Of a DNA stretch of 64,000 nt, positions 11,645 to 21,696 are shown in pieces (the stretch's first letter is position 1; each line of letters starts with the position of its first letter). The notes below the pieces were generated by a model. The model was not told the origin of the DNA. It did no database searches and was given only the letters and a program-made list of their open reading frames with translations. The DNA is from Chara braunii (Eukaryota; Streptophyta; Charophyceae; Charales; Characeae). Both the position numbers and the translations under genes were made by a program. The stretch spans positions 950,409 to 1,014,408 of the forward strand of contig BFEA01000336.1 of NCBI GenBank assembly GCA_003427395.1, read 5' to 3'.

Positions 11645-12010
11645 TATCCTGAGTTGTTGTTCAGCCGGGCCCCTTTAGGCGGGCCCATTCTCTGAGATTG
11701 CTGCCTTTCAGCCAGACCTCTTCAGGCGGGCCCATTCTCTGAGATTGTTGTCTTTCAGCCAGGCCCCTTCAGGCGGGCCCTTTCTCTGAGATTGCTGCTA
11801 GTCAGCCAGACCCCTTCAGGCGGGCCCATTTATGAGATTGCTGCCTTTCAGCCGGGCCTCTTCAGGCGGTCCATTTCTTTAGATTGTTGTTGTTCAGCCA
11901 GGCCCCTTCAGGTGGGCCCATTCCTTGAGATTGTTGTCGTTCAGCCAAGCCCCTTCACGCGAGCCCATTCCTTGAGGTTGTTACTGTTCAGCTGAAACCC
12001 ACTCAGGTGA
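11645..12010 (+). repeat. ~46-bp GC-rich minisatellite in the LTR
   Basis: About eight imperfect units contain GCC(G/A)GGCCCCTTCAGGC followed by GGGCCCATTC and (T/G)GAGATTG. The 3' LTR carries the same array (28150-28460) with slightly fewer units, which may explain part of the LTR length difference. Confidence 0.85.
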
Positions 12011-12091
12011 GCACTTGCATTGAGTTGTTGACCACCATTCGGTCGGACCCAGATGTTGAGGGGACCGTCAACCCTCGCAGAGGGGTAGCTA

Positions 12092-12604
12092 TTGTTCAAG
12101 CTGGCCTGTCATCCTGAGACAGCCCTTACCTGGGGCAAACTAGTTGAGAAGTTTTGTTACCGACATTTGGGGCATCAGAGCTTGGTCCTTAAGGTCAATG
12201 AGTCCCCAACCTCACGACACACGTTGGTGATTACCTATTTTGTAAAAGAGGCAGGAAAGGATGGAGTGAAGGGCACTACTTACGACAGGATTGCAGACTA
12301 TATATTCCGCAGAGAGAGCTATTGGAGGGACAACTGGGTGCATGTGGCATTCCCTCGCGTACCATCAGTCCCCGGGGGTATCCTCTTCAACTTCAATGGG
12401 TGAAATCCTAAACCCCTCAGCGAGGCACGCAGCAAGGGGAAAAGACAGAAGGATGAGCGAGTCAGGAGCGAGATAGCCAGATCTGGGATTCCAATCACTA
12501 CTTGCATGCAGGGATCCCAGACAAATGAGTCTGACCAAGACCCTTGTAGTGTGAGCGACGTTGATCTTGGCGACTACTTCGACTCGGACACTCACAAAGA
12601 CTGA
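12092..12604 (+). pseudogene. LTR-encoded ORF with divergent D1 domain (element B, 5' LTR)
   Basis: A 170-codon frame is broken only by TGA at 12401-12403. The first half is a divergent D1: CYRHLG, then LVITYFV, a charged middle, then VPSVPGG and FNFNG. The second half is acidic (SDVDLGDYFD). The 3' LTR copy (28535-29047) has the same length and end, but its single stop is elsewhere (28889) and this position is a Cys codon, so the parent frame was probably open. The frame has no ATG at its start, only a TAG just upstream, so it may be an exon or use a non-AUG start. Confidence 0.5.
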
Positions 12605-12672
12605 GTCGGTTGGTGGTAGCGGAGCACTAGAGACCGGTAGGTAGCAATGGCAGAGAGCGACATTGAGGAGGA

Positions 12673-13170
12673 TTGCGTACCTTCTTGCAGGACATTTGCT
12701 CGAGGGTGATTGATTCCTATATGTCAGCCGTACCTAGGACCGAGACGACTATCGGACCTCCTAGAGGGGAACCCCCTGTCCCATACCTTGGGGATGGTTA
12801 CAGCCATTTGGTTGGGACTGATTTTGCTATGCAGGCTTATCGAAAGCCTCTTTATGGAGATCGATTCCTCGAAGTTTCATATGTCTACATTGACCGGAGG
12901 GGACATATTAAGATATTGATCGGAGCTACAAGTGAGATTATCCTTGCAGAGGAACTTTATCTCATGAGCGTTGCAGATGAGGAGAGGGCTAGGTGCATGG
13001 CGTACATCAACAAGATCGATCATGCAACACCCATGGATATCAGCTACGTGGTCTCAGAGTCAATAGCAACCAGGGTTCCCAATGGCGAGGGGGATCAGCG
13101 AGTGTCGGACATGGAGTTTCGGACAGTCGAGCCAACTCACGAGGGGGTACCGCTTATCATTATTGATTGA
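12673..13170 (+). CDS. LTR-encoded ORF with D2-like domain (element B, 5' LTR)
   Basis: The frame is open for 165 codons. The first ATG is at 12721, giving 149 aa. The centre reads LEVSYVYIDRRG, then ILIGATSEI and AEELYLMSV, resembling the D2 pattern of a strand, a turn, an IG-containing strand and an acidic helix. It ends LIIID before TGA. The 3' LTR copy ends identically but has one TGA at 29503. No known fold is recognised. It lies 68 bp after the preceding LTR ORF. Confidence 0.5.
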   Translation: MRTFLQDICSRVIDSYMSAVPRTETTIGPPRGEPPVPYLGDGYSHLVGTDFAMQAYRKPLYGDRFLEVSYVYIDRRGHIKILIGATSEIILAEELYLMSVADEERARCMAYINKIDHATPMDISYVVSESIATRVPNGEGDQRVSDMEFRTVEPTHEGVPLIIID

Positions 13171-13735
13171 GACTCTCCCTCTAGTCACTATGATGTACCA
13201 TAACATTATTATGATTTATTAGTGACTGCAGTCCTCCAATGACTGCTCCCTACATTCCCTGTGTACTGCTTTTCAGTCTCGTGTCTTTGGTCATGCTCTT
13301 GAAGAGTCTGATTTCTGGTCTTTTCGTCCTCTCAGTGTCATTTATTTTTATGATGCATGTCCTGTAATGTATGGAATGTTTAATGCATGAGATGATATGA
13401 TATTTATCACTCCTCATCATATAGGTTACACTAAAGGTTACTTAAAGGATTCTTGGATAATAGGGACTTCGGTGACCTTGAATCTAACCTTTATATGGGG
13501 TCAGGTGTAGGCGATAAAACCGAACGCCTCACTCTAAGCCGTGTCGCCGCTGACGGGAGAGATAACCCTGACTACTCGACTGTGTGACAAAGGTTGCTTG
13601 TGAATGCACTTCTATACAACTTCCTTAAAACTTGCAAAAATCATGCGTGACAACCTGCCAGTCCACCAAGCCACTGCACTCGGCGGAGGAGGGACATCGG
13701 ACCAGGCCCTGGAAGCGGTGGGGGCGCGACAAAAA

Positions 13736-13753
13736 TTGCGTCGTTGCTGGAGA
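13736..13753 (+). promoter_or_regulatory. Primer binding site, tRNA-Asp type
   Basis: TTGCGTCGTTGCTGGAGA matches 14 of 18 bases of the complement of the plant tRNA-Asp 3' end, as used by Athila/Tat elements. The element C site matches 16 of 18. Its position four bases after the LTR end is as expected. Confidence 0.8.
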
Positions 13754-13769
13754 CTCAAAAATTTTGAGT
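13753..13769 (+). other. Stem-loop directly after the PBS
   Basis: ACTCAAAA and TTTTGAGT pair around a single A. Element C has a hairpin at the same place with a different outer stem (53519-53541). This is a candidate packaging or dimerisation signal. Confidence 0.4.
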
Positions 13770-13987
13770 TCTTGGGAGCGGATCTTGGTCACAATATTTT
13801 GTGACTAGGCAGTAGTCTAGCATATTTCGTATAAGGCCCGACTCAGGTCAGAGAGAGTTTCGGGTAGAGGAGCCTCGAGAGGAGGGGCCTCTTGCAGAAG
13901 TCTATCTGAAGTGATTCAGACCCCAAGCGAGGGCTTAGAACCTATCTTCTAGATCTTCAACTTGACAAGTTATAAGTCAGAAACCAG

Positions 13988-14386
13988 GTGATGACTGAAG
14001 AGTATAATGTCTTAGAAGCCCTAACTTATGTCATCTGTGGTGGTGTTTTTCCCTATATATTTATCAAATATATTACTTGTACGAAAAATACAACGACTAT
14101 GCATGTGCTTGTCTCTAGATTGCTTGATACTGATGATTATGATATTCGACCCTACATCCTAGAAGGGGCGGATCCGGACCCGAGGTTCTTTACCAACTGG
14201 GATGTTATTGTGAGGTGTGTCGAAGCAGAGAGGGATCAGTTGAGACAGCAAGGGATAGAGGCGAGTTGGAGCTTACTTCTCAGAGTCTACGAGAAGATTC
14301 CTACCCCGCCCGTGCCCAAAGGATTCTGCAATGGTAGGAACTGACAGCTAATCATCAATGCAATGCTGAGGAGGCCGAGATGGTAG
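13988..14386 (+). pseudogene. D1 domain ORF i (element B leader)
   Basis: An ATG at 13991 opens a frame with the D1 signature: GGVFPY, LVSRLLDTDDYDIRPY, a charged helix with ERDQL, and PPVPKGFCNGRN. The frame stops at TGA exactly where the other copies have the conserved Trp codon after NGxN. Beyond it the frame continues INAML to a TAG at 14384-14386. The one-base change TGG to TGA therefore explains the break. The function is unknown. It is the first of four tandem D1 units. Confidence 0.6.
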
Positions 14387-14437
14387 GCAGCCCATGTCGG
14401 CAGTAACGTGAGCGATAGAGACACTGACCAGGATCAC

Positions 14438-14789
14438 TGCTGGAGGTGCTTTCCCATACGCCATTGAGCGGTTTGTGACTTGTGAGCATGACTAAGTGAT
14501 TCTATATGTCCTTGTAGTCTGATTCCTTGATACAAACGAGTATGATATAAGGCCATATGTATCTACTGAAAGAAGGAGAGGGGTTGATTACGAGGAGTGC
14601 TGGATAGTTGTTGCTGAGTATATCTTAGATGAAAGGTTGTTGTTGAAACAACAAGGAAAAAAAGTGACGTGGAGTGTCCTACCTAAAGAGTTTGAGAGAT
14701 TCTCAAGCCCTCCTTTGCCTGCTAGCATCTGCGACGGGAAGGACTGGGGACCAATTCTCAACGCGGTACTAAGGGATCGAGTATGGTGA
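14438..14789 (+). pseudogene. D1 domain ORF ii (element B leader), two in-frame stops
   Basis: The frame shows GGAFPYAIERF, LDTNEYDIRPY, KQQGKKVTWSV, then DGKDWGPILN and LRDRVW before TGA. Two stops (TAA near 14493, TGA near 14518) lie in the same frame. It is a decayed but complete D1 unit between units i and the D2 ORF, which starts 4 bp after its stop. Confidence 0.55.
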
Positions 14790-14792
14790 GCT

Positions 14793-15128
14793 ATGCCGAT
14801 CGATGTGTACACCCCTGATGATGGAGAGAGTTTCTGCTTTGAGGTCTATTTAGACGAGCAGCGAGCGACTGTCATCGGGGTTGTGAGAGGATGCGGCACT
14901 AGGCTAGGTAGGCACGACGAGATTGGCATGGTAGAGTACTACCTTGAGCTTATGCGAGCGGCTGCTTTTAGAGCAATTACGGGTCAGACTAAGATTAGGC
15001 ATCTGCTGGATTGCAAGAGTTCGGATGGCAGGAGAGTGATGCTACATGCGAGAGACGAGACCATCGTCCTGCGGACAGTCTGGCTTGAGGCACTAGAGGC
15101 AGCCCAAGGCAATGATACTGGAATGTGA
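14793..15128 (+). CDS. D2 domain ORF (element B leader), 111 aa
   Basis: An uninterrupted ATG-to-TGA frame. It begins with a strand-rich segment (FCFEVYLDEQ), then IGVVRGCGTRLGRHDE, an amphipathic helix with YYLELMRAAA, and ITGQ. Two minus-strand copies in element C (about 49720-49430 and 49990-49770) align over the same motifs. It has no similarity I recognise to gag, dUTPase, RNase H or env. It lies between D1 units ii and iii. Confidence 0.55.
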   Translation: MPIDVYTPDDGESFCFEVYLDEQRATVIGVVRGCGTRLGRHDEIGMVEYYLELMRAAAFRAITGQTKIRHLLDCKSSDGRRVMLHARDETIVLRTVWLEALEAAQGNDTGM

Positions 15129-15236
15129 AAACTCTTTGTCAATTGCGACTGTGACCATTGGTAGAGGATGGTTAGATAAAGTGACTGAAGTTGACGACCC
15201 CTTCCAAAGAGTGAGGCATGACGTCTGTAAGGAGGG

Positions 15237-15671
15237 GTGTTTCCTTATGAGATTGAGAGATACATTGTCTTAGACATACCTAAAGCAGAGTGGAAGGTGT
15301 ATGTGCTAGTAACTCGCTTTCTAAAGACCGATGAGTATGACGTGCGTATATACACTCCAGTGACTAGGAAGATTTGGCGACAGTATACTGGATGTCACGA
15401 GTGGGCACTCAGCCACGTCTGCAAATACAGGGACGAACTCAAGAAGGAAGGTAAAAAAGTTACCAAGAGTGTGGAGCCTACTGAGTATGAGAATTTTTCA
15501 AATTCTCCTATTCCAAATGGCTTCGTCAACGGTGAGAACTGGGAGTCGATCCTTAATACTGCTTTAAGAGATAGGAAGTGGAGCAGTGTCAGCATTGACG
15601 ATAAGTTATCACACGAAGGTGTCCGAAAAAGGGTCAGGTTAGAAGACTTGGTGGACACTGGAAAGGATTAG
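15237..15671 (+). CDS. D1 domain ORF iii (element B leader)
   Basis: This is the best preserved D1 unit with a C-terminal extension: VFPYEIERY, YVLVTRFLKTDEYDVRIY, a helix with ELKKEG, IPNGFVNGENWESILN and LRDRKW, then about 30 charged residues. The frame opens after a TAA at 15228 with GTG at 15237. An upstream ATG in frame is not evident, so the true start or a splice is unresolved. Confidence 0.5.
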   Translation: MFPYEIERYIVLDIPKAEWKVYVLVTRFLKTDEYDVRIYTPVTRKIWRQYTGCHEWALSHVCKYRDELKKEGKKVTKSVEPTEYENFSNSPIPNGFVNGENWESILNTALRDRKWSSVSIDDKLSHEGVRKRVRLEDLVDTGKD

Positions 15672-15719
15672 ACGGATCGAAGATAAAGAGGGACCATGGG
15701 GGTCGCTAAGGAATAGGCA

Positions 15720-16187
15720 ATGATCACGGCAATATTGAGTGCCCTAGTTTCTTTTACCAGTGAAGGAGTTTTTCCCTACAAGATAGAGCGCTATGTATCC
15801 CTGGAGGAGAGGCATGCCCCTGGAAAGGCGTGCATCCTTGTAGTGAAGTTCCTCGACACCGGTGAGTATGATATCCGACCCTATGCCCCTTCATTGAGGA
15901 AGAAAGGGACAGATCATGAGTCTCTTCGAAACTGGATGAGTAATATAATCGACCAAGAAAAGAAAGAGTTAGAGAGGAAACGGGTAAGAGTAGTTAGTGA
16001 CTTAACACCGATTGTGTTTGATAGGTTTCCCGAGCCCCATCTGCCAGAAAGTTTTACTGACGGCAGAAACTGGGAACCAATTTTAAACGCAATCCTAAGA
16101 GAGAAAAGGTTCAGAAAGAAACAGGAGTTTAACCAGGAAGTTAGACAGGATGGTCAAAGGAGCGAACGCACAGCAGATCTGTGCTAA
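15720..16187 (+). CDS. D1 domain ORF iv (element B leader), 155 aa
   Basis: An ATG-initiated open frame shows GVFPYKIERY, LVVKFLDTGEYDIRPY, KKELERK, DGRNWEPILN and LREKRF, then a basic tail. Its end overlaps the presumed gag ATG at 16150 in another frame, which suggests that the leader array runs directly into gag. It has no stops or frameshifts, unlike most of its neighbours. Confidence 0.55.
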   Translation: MITAILSALVSFTSEGVFPYKIERYVSLEERHAPGKACILVVKFLDTGEYDIRPYAPSLRKKGTDHESLRNWMSNIIDQEKKELERKRVRVVSDLTPIVFDRFPEPHLPESFTDGRNWEPILNAILREKRFRKKQEFNQEVRQDGQRSERTADLC

Positions 16188-17350
16188 TTCCTCTGCTGGG
16201 GACGGAGAAGTGACCACTACCGCGGTTCTTCGAGAGATGTTGAACCGAATAGAGGTCATGAAGACAGGGATGAACACTATGAATGTCCGACTAGACCTTC
16301 TGAGAGCTAAGGTACCTCCAAGAAACATACCCTGCTTTGATGGAACCAAGGTTAGGGAGTTCCTGAAGGACTATGATGTCTTCCGTATAAGTCATGGTTG
16401 GTCGGATAAACAAAGTTGAAAGCTCTGCTAGCCTATGTTGAACCTAAGATGAGGCTGTCGGTGACAAAAACGACACAAGGACTGACAACATGGATGGACG
16501 TTAGACAAAAAACGCTCGAAGAATACGCCAAGTATGACATCCCAACAACCATGCAAGATTTGTTGGATGTACGATGCTCCAAGTACGCTACCCTCGATCA
16601 ATTTCTAAAGGATTTTGAGAGGGTTCCGCGGAGAGTACCCTTCCTATACGAGGCACAAAAATGTCATGTCTTGCTGACTAACTTCGCAGAGGATGAAAAG
16701 AAGAGTGTGGTAAGCCGCGCTGCCCATTATCCTCTAAGTGGGAAGAAGTGGTTGAGATGGTTCGTAAGCTGCCTTCTGTGTCTAACCAAAAGTGGTCTTT
16801 GGAACATATGAAAGCAATCACTAGTGCAAGAGAGAAAAATGTTGAGGCAGCTACGGGAGAAAACTTGAAGACCAAGGAGATCCTTGGTCTTCTCGTTAAG
16901 CTTGGTAGCTTCAAAAAGTTGACCCTTCCTGCCCCAACAACTCAAGCCCTAGTTGAAGCCGAATAAGATAAGGAAGAAAGGAAGAAGGAGAATCAAAAGG
17001 AAGAGAGTGAGAGTGAGAGCGAAAGTAGTGATGATGATGACGCTAGGCGAAGGAGAAAGGAAAGACGAAAGAAGAAGCGCGACCGGGATTGGAGGAAGGA
17101 TAATAAGAATCGAGATTGGCAAAGGAGAGATGACCCCCTCCGATGTTATTATTAGGACGACGAAGACCATACTCTAACCCGGTGTCCAACGTTAGAGAAA
17201 AAACTTGAAGAAGAGATCGTCAAGAAAAACTCCAATGGGCATATCTGTGATGTCAATTGGAACAAGGTAGATTTCCGAGTCAAAAGAGGGATGCGAGGAG
17301 TAATCCTAGAAAAGGTTAAGGCCGATAAGGATAAAAAAAAACAAGGTTAG
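16150..17350 (+). pseudogene. gag: gag (element B), frameshifted
   Basis: The reading spans 16150-16419, 16416-16811 and 16748-16966 in shifting frames, then a lysine/arginine-rich stretch to about 17130. The capsid-like core has IPCFDGTKVREFL and ISHGWSDKQ. Element C has IPCFRGPQVNDFL and ISYGWTDMQ at the same place. A zinc-knuckle-like motif lies at 17144-17185 (C-Y-Y-stop-x4-H-x4-C), where the second Cys position is a TAG. The product would form the particle and package RNA. It is not functional as it stands. Confidence 0.7.
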
Positions 17351-18170
17351 GGTTAATGTTATCACCTTTGATGGTATACTACCTCCGAAGATAGTGGCCC
17401 AAAACAGGAGTTCTGGAAGCCAAAAGCTAAATGTATCCCATACCAGTCAGAAGGAGGTTGAAGAGAAAAAGCGAGAGAAGACTCAAAGAGAGCTAGATCA
17501 ACTGATTGATGGGACCAAGGACTTAGTGAAGGAAGGAAAAGGAAAGAAAGTTGTTGGGAAGAAGGGGAAGGTGGTCTTGACATTCGAGGTCGAGGAAGGT
17601 GTCTCGATAGATGAAGTAAAGAAACTGCTTGAAGAAATCGATATCACCCTATCCTTGAAAGAGGAGGGAATCCTTGGTGCCAAAATTTAGGGAAGAACTC
17701 AAAAAGATGGTTGAGAGACGGAAGGTAGAAATCAATAGTCTAAGACTCTTCCCTAAGCATATAGAAAGAGCCCCGCCTGGTACAAAGATGAGGTTTGGTA
17801 ACATGTCGTGCGAATACTTGAATATCTCCGTAAATGACGTGAAAGTTAGAGCCCTAGTGGACTCCGGGGCCAAGATGGTGCTTATGTCCTCGGCCATGAT
17901 GAGATCATGTGGGTTTGGAACAGATAGGAAAGCCAATCACTAGCTCTGCAATATAGTCTTACCTTTGGAGGGATTCATTGATGATATGCCTATCCGAATT
18001 GAGACTTTGCAGACCGAGATCCTAGGGTTTGTGGTTCCTAACTTGGACCATGATTGCATCCTAGGAGCCCCTTTCCTACATAGGATGGAGGTTTGTGCAT
18101 TCTTTGGCCATGATGGGGCGGCCTGACTCTCTCTCTACAGGATCCTATCACTGGTCAAGAACATGCTTTT
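17351..18170 (+). pseudogene. Linker and aspartic protease region (element B)
   Basis: A charged linker (17394-17690) leads to a retropepsin-like segment with RALVDSGAKMVLMS (catalytic Asp near 17870), then VPNLDHDCILGAPF, the usual ILG-x-P motif. A TAG at about 17941 and a frame change interrupt it. The protease would cleave the Gag-Pol polyprotein. The element C counterpart has the Asp replaced by Tyr. Confidence 0.65.
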
Positions 18171-18650
18171 GTGATAAGTGATAGACATCATTCTCGCAAT
18201 CAGCGACATGTTAACTCTCTTAAGCATAAAAAATCTGACAAGTTGATTGGGGAAGTATGGGCGAAGCTAAAAGAAAGTGGAATAACAAACGAGGAAACAA
18301 CAGTTAAAGTAAATGCTATCAGAAATATGCTCAAGCTCCTGGATAAAACGAAGGAGTTGGGCGACAAGAGAGAGATGAAAAGATTTAAGGATGTTGTGAG
18401 GGCGGCAAAAGCTGGCACGATGCAACTCACCTTCTCTGCAACAAGGCATTTTTTAAGAAAATAGTCACCGGATCCAAGAAAAAGTATAAGCGCAAGGGCG
18501 TTAAGAAAAATTTGGTGGCAATCCTGATAGAAAAAACCCACAATGAGGCATTAGAGAAATAAAGAAAGATAATTTAAGGATTGAGAGAGGTTGCATTAAA
18601 AGGAGGAAGAGTTACTCAAGAGAGGTTCAAGATAATGAAGGTAGGAGCCG
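18171..18650 (+). pseudogene. PR-RT connection (element B)
   Basis: A lysine-rich helical stretch at 18171-18464 is matched by the element C frames at 47260-46928 and 46892-46626. It is typical of the linker before RT in these elements. One or more frameshifts lie near 18465-18600. Confidence 0.5.
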
Positions 18651-19510
18651 ATGACTTCCTTCTACCGGTTGAGAAGGACTTCATATGTGAATTATATAAA
18701 AAGTACAGTGGTGTCTTTTCCTTTAATGATGAGAAAGAGAGGACGACAGGACGTTGACATGATCAAGATGGTCAAGATCTGGACCGTTCCTCACACACCT
18801 TGGAATGACAGACCCATAAAATATTCTCAAAAGGAAGAAGAAGAGGTAATCAAGTACATAAACCAGAAGATCGTCTCCAACGTTGCAGAGCCAGCGGATG
18901 GTGCTTATGCCAATCACTAGTTTTGTTTTTGGAAGGCAGGTGAAGGTTTGCGTTGGATACAAAACTTGCAAAAATTGAATTCGGTAATGGTTCGTGATGC
19001 GGGTAGCTTACCCAACGTGGATCTATTGGCCGAGTCTTTCGCCGGAAGGAACATTTACTCCCTAATGCATACACCTAGAGGCCTCATACAAATGTGCGTG
19101 GTGCCTCAAGGGTGGACGAATTGGGTCGAGGTTGTCTAGCGAGACATGCTAAAGGTCATGGAGGACATATGTCAGAGGTTACGTTCCCATACATTGATAA
19201 CAATGTGGTTAAAGGACCGAAAGAAAAGGATGAGACTTTTTTTAGTGGATGGTCGAGCCAGGCGGTTTGTGTGGGAACATGCGCAGGGAGTGACAAAAGT
19301 ATTGGAAAGGTTGACTAAGTACAACTTAACAATCAGTGGGCCGAAATCGTTATTATTTCAAAAGGAGGTAACAATTTTAGGTTTTAGGTATTTCCTAGAA
19401 AGGAGGAGCCCTGATCCGAAGAAGGTGGATAAAATCTTGAACTGGCTTATGCCTCTAAAGATGGTTGGGGAAGTAAGGAGTTTCCAAGGGGTCTGCAGCT
19501 TCTAGCGGAT
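18651..19510 (+). pseudogene. Reverse transcriptase (element B), damaged
   Basis: RT motifs are spread over several frames: NDRPIKYS, LRWIQNLQKLNS, RDAGSLPNV, GLIQMCVVPQGWTN, then the active-site box as PYIDNN at about 19187-19204. Compared with element C, 21 residues including the first catalytic Asp region (IDLYFGCDQFS) are missing at 19064/19065, an in-frame 63-bp deletion. The second Asp of the YIDD box has become Asn. A thumb segment (LLFQKEVTILGF) follows. The enzyme is dead. Confidence 0.75.
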
Positions 19511-20240
19511 CTTCATTACTGGGTTTGTTAGGATAGCGGAACCCCTTAGAGAGATGGTGCGACAAGAAGCTAGCCTTGAGTGGTCTAATCAAAGAGAGAC
19601 GGCAGCACGAACACTTCAAGATAAGCTAAGAGACGGTGGGGTCGCACTGGGGGTACCCCACTTCGACCATGAAAAGGGAAGACCTTTCATCATCAAGGCT
19701 GACGGTGGCCCCATAGCTTTAGGGGGAGTGCTTGTGCAAAGAGATGAAAATGGAAATGAGAGGCTACTAAGGTTCGAAAGTCACACCCTTAATCCGATTG
19801 AGAGAGGCTATATTCAGTTTAGGAAGGAGTTTCTGACAATCCTTCGTTGTCTCAGAGTGTTTAGACACTATATTATGGGACGAAGATTCATCCTAAGAAC
19901 GGATTCCACAACAGTAATTGGAGTTGTTAAGAGGCATCAGCAAGTAGATGCTACGGTCGGTAGATGGATAACTCATATGTGAACGTATGATTTTGTATTA
20001 GAAAAGGTACCTACTGATAAGAATCGAGCCGATGGGTTAAGCCGTGTGGAATTGGGATCAATAGATGATGAATCTTTTGAGGAGACACCCTTCGTTGACG
20101 AATTCTTCATGGAAGACGATGATGAAGGGCTACCTCCTGCTCCCAATTGTTATACGACATCAGCCATGACAACCAGTAGAGAAGACTGTTGGGGAGAAAA
20201 GGAAGATCCCTACCTCCACTACCTCTTGATTTAGGAGGAT
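19511..20240 (+). pseudogene. RT thumb, RNase H and tail (element B)
   Basis: The frame 19554-19982 has LEWSNQRETAARTLQ, then the RNase H strand PFIIKADGG with catalytic Asp, ESHTLNPIE with Glu, and FILRTDSTT with Asp. The conserved end VPTDKNRADGLSR follows after a TGA. An acidic tail (EDDDEG) runs to about 20234. RNase H would remove the RNA strand during reverse transcription. The catalytic residues look kept, although the frame is interrupted. Confidence 0.75.
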
Positions 20241-20289
20241 GAGGAAGAAGGATGGTATGGGATGGTAGAATAGGCCGCTGTTGCAGCTC

Positions 20290-21696
20290 ATGAGCTGGCT
20301 GAGAGTTCAAGAATGGTTGAGCGTCGATTGAATGAGATAGAGGATGAGACAGAAGATCTGGAACAAAATAAAGATGATGAAGGAAGGTTTAGAAAGGAAG
20401 AATATGATGAAGAGTATGAGAGGATTAATATGGTGATGAATAGTAACCGCTTAAATGAGTTCTACCATGAGAGGACAAAAATGACATTTAGACTACGTAA
20501 GGGTCACTTTTTGTGAATGCTAAGGAAGGACTACCGCCACTGAGAGTAGTGTGCGGTAAGGAAAGGCAACTAGAGGTGATCGACGCGCTGCATGAGGTTC
20601 TAGCAGGGGTTCATAGGGGTGTTGATGCTACATACTATAAAGTATCCCGACCACATCACTAGGATGACCTGAGGGATATGGTTATGAGATATTGTAAGTC
20701 ATGTGAAACCTGTCAGAAAAGGTCACTATGAGACTGATTGAACCCTTATACCTCACTGTTACTGTTGAGTCTGGTAGTACTGTTCACCTTGATCTAATTG
20801 CTATGCCACCTGGTAAGGATGGAAAGAAATATATATTAAATATGAGAGACAATATGTCTGGTTATGTTGAAGCAAAAACCATTCGTAAGTAAACCGCAAA
20901 ATCAGTGGCAGATTGAATCGATGAAATCTACCTAAGGTACCCCTTCATACGTGAGTTTGTGACTGATCAGGGATCAGAGTTCAAGAACGAGATGGTCAGA
21001 AAGCTCATGTTCAGACTTGGAGTCAGGATCAGATTTGTGACACTATATTATCCTCAGGTTGATGCACCAGTGGAAAGAGGTCACAGGACACTAAAGGATG
21101 CTATATCAAAATGGTGTCAAGGTGATTCCAAAAACTGATTATCTTTCTTGCGAGCGGCTGTCTGTGCTGACAATGTAACTATCAAACAGACTACGGGTTA
21201 TGCACCTATTACACCTCGGTACGACCGATATGCTACTTCTCCCAATGAGAACCTGGTTGAGACCTGGACCCATGAGGCACAAAGAGAGTCATACTCCACA
21301 GAGGAGTTGCTGAGGCTGAGGATCAGACAGATCAAGGAAGTGGATGAAGCCATAATTGAAGCCACAAAGAGGATGTCAGACAGCAGGTTATCTGATCAGA
21401 CACGATGGAACAACAAGAGGTACATCAAGAAGGAACGACTTTAGGTCAGGGATATTGTACTTTTGCATGATACATCTCTCGAGACACAGTGGACCAAGAG
21501 ATTGGAGGCCAGGTGGATGAGACATTTCAGGATCATCAGAGAGGTGGAAGGCAAGGCTTATGAGCTAGCAGAGATGGATAGAATGAAATCCCATTGTATA
21601 GTATCCGGCTCCCGGCTCCGAAAATTCATTCTCAGAGATGCAGATTTGATTCCGAGGCTAGCTGGGTTGGCGGGGCCTCCGAGCCATAGTGGCTGA
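20290..21696 (+). pseudogene. Integrase (element B), frameshifted
   Basis: A zinc-binding HHCC segment lies at about 20585-20730 (HEVLAGVHRG, then CKSCETCQKR). The catalytic core follows: VHLDLIAMP, FVTDQGSEFKNE, and YYPQVDAPVERGH with the Glu, so D,D,E can be traced. The C-terminal part (RWMRHFRIIREVEGKAYELAE) is the usual non-chromodomain gypsy tail and ends near 21694. Stops lie at about 20660 and 20892, with frame changes near 20720 and 21140. It would insert the DNA copy into the genome. Confidence 0.75.

Larger units (their letters stand above)
11573..13731 (+). repeat. 5' LTR of element B
   Basis: The sequence begins TGGCATGGTCC and ends GCGCGACA. The other copy spans 28063-30157. The left limit is where similarity begins; three further bases (ACT) are also shared, so the exact terminus is uncertain. 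It contains a GC-rich minisatellite, two ORFs and a terminal spacer with a TATA-like CACTTCTATACAAC (TATATA in the 3' copy). The PBS follows four bases after the end. Confidence 0.82.

Noticed and set aside
12168-12181. PBS-like TGGGGCATCAGAGC inside the element B LTR
   Set aside because: It resembles a tRNA-Met PBS, but lies in the coding frame of the LTR ORF, is present in both LTRs (CAAAGC in the 3' copy), and the true U5 end with a tRNA-Asp PBS is at 13731-13753.
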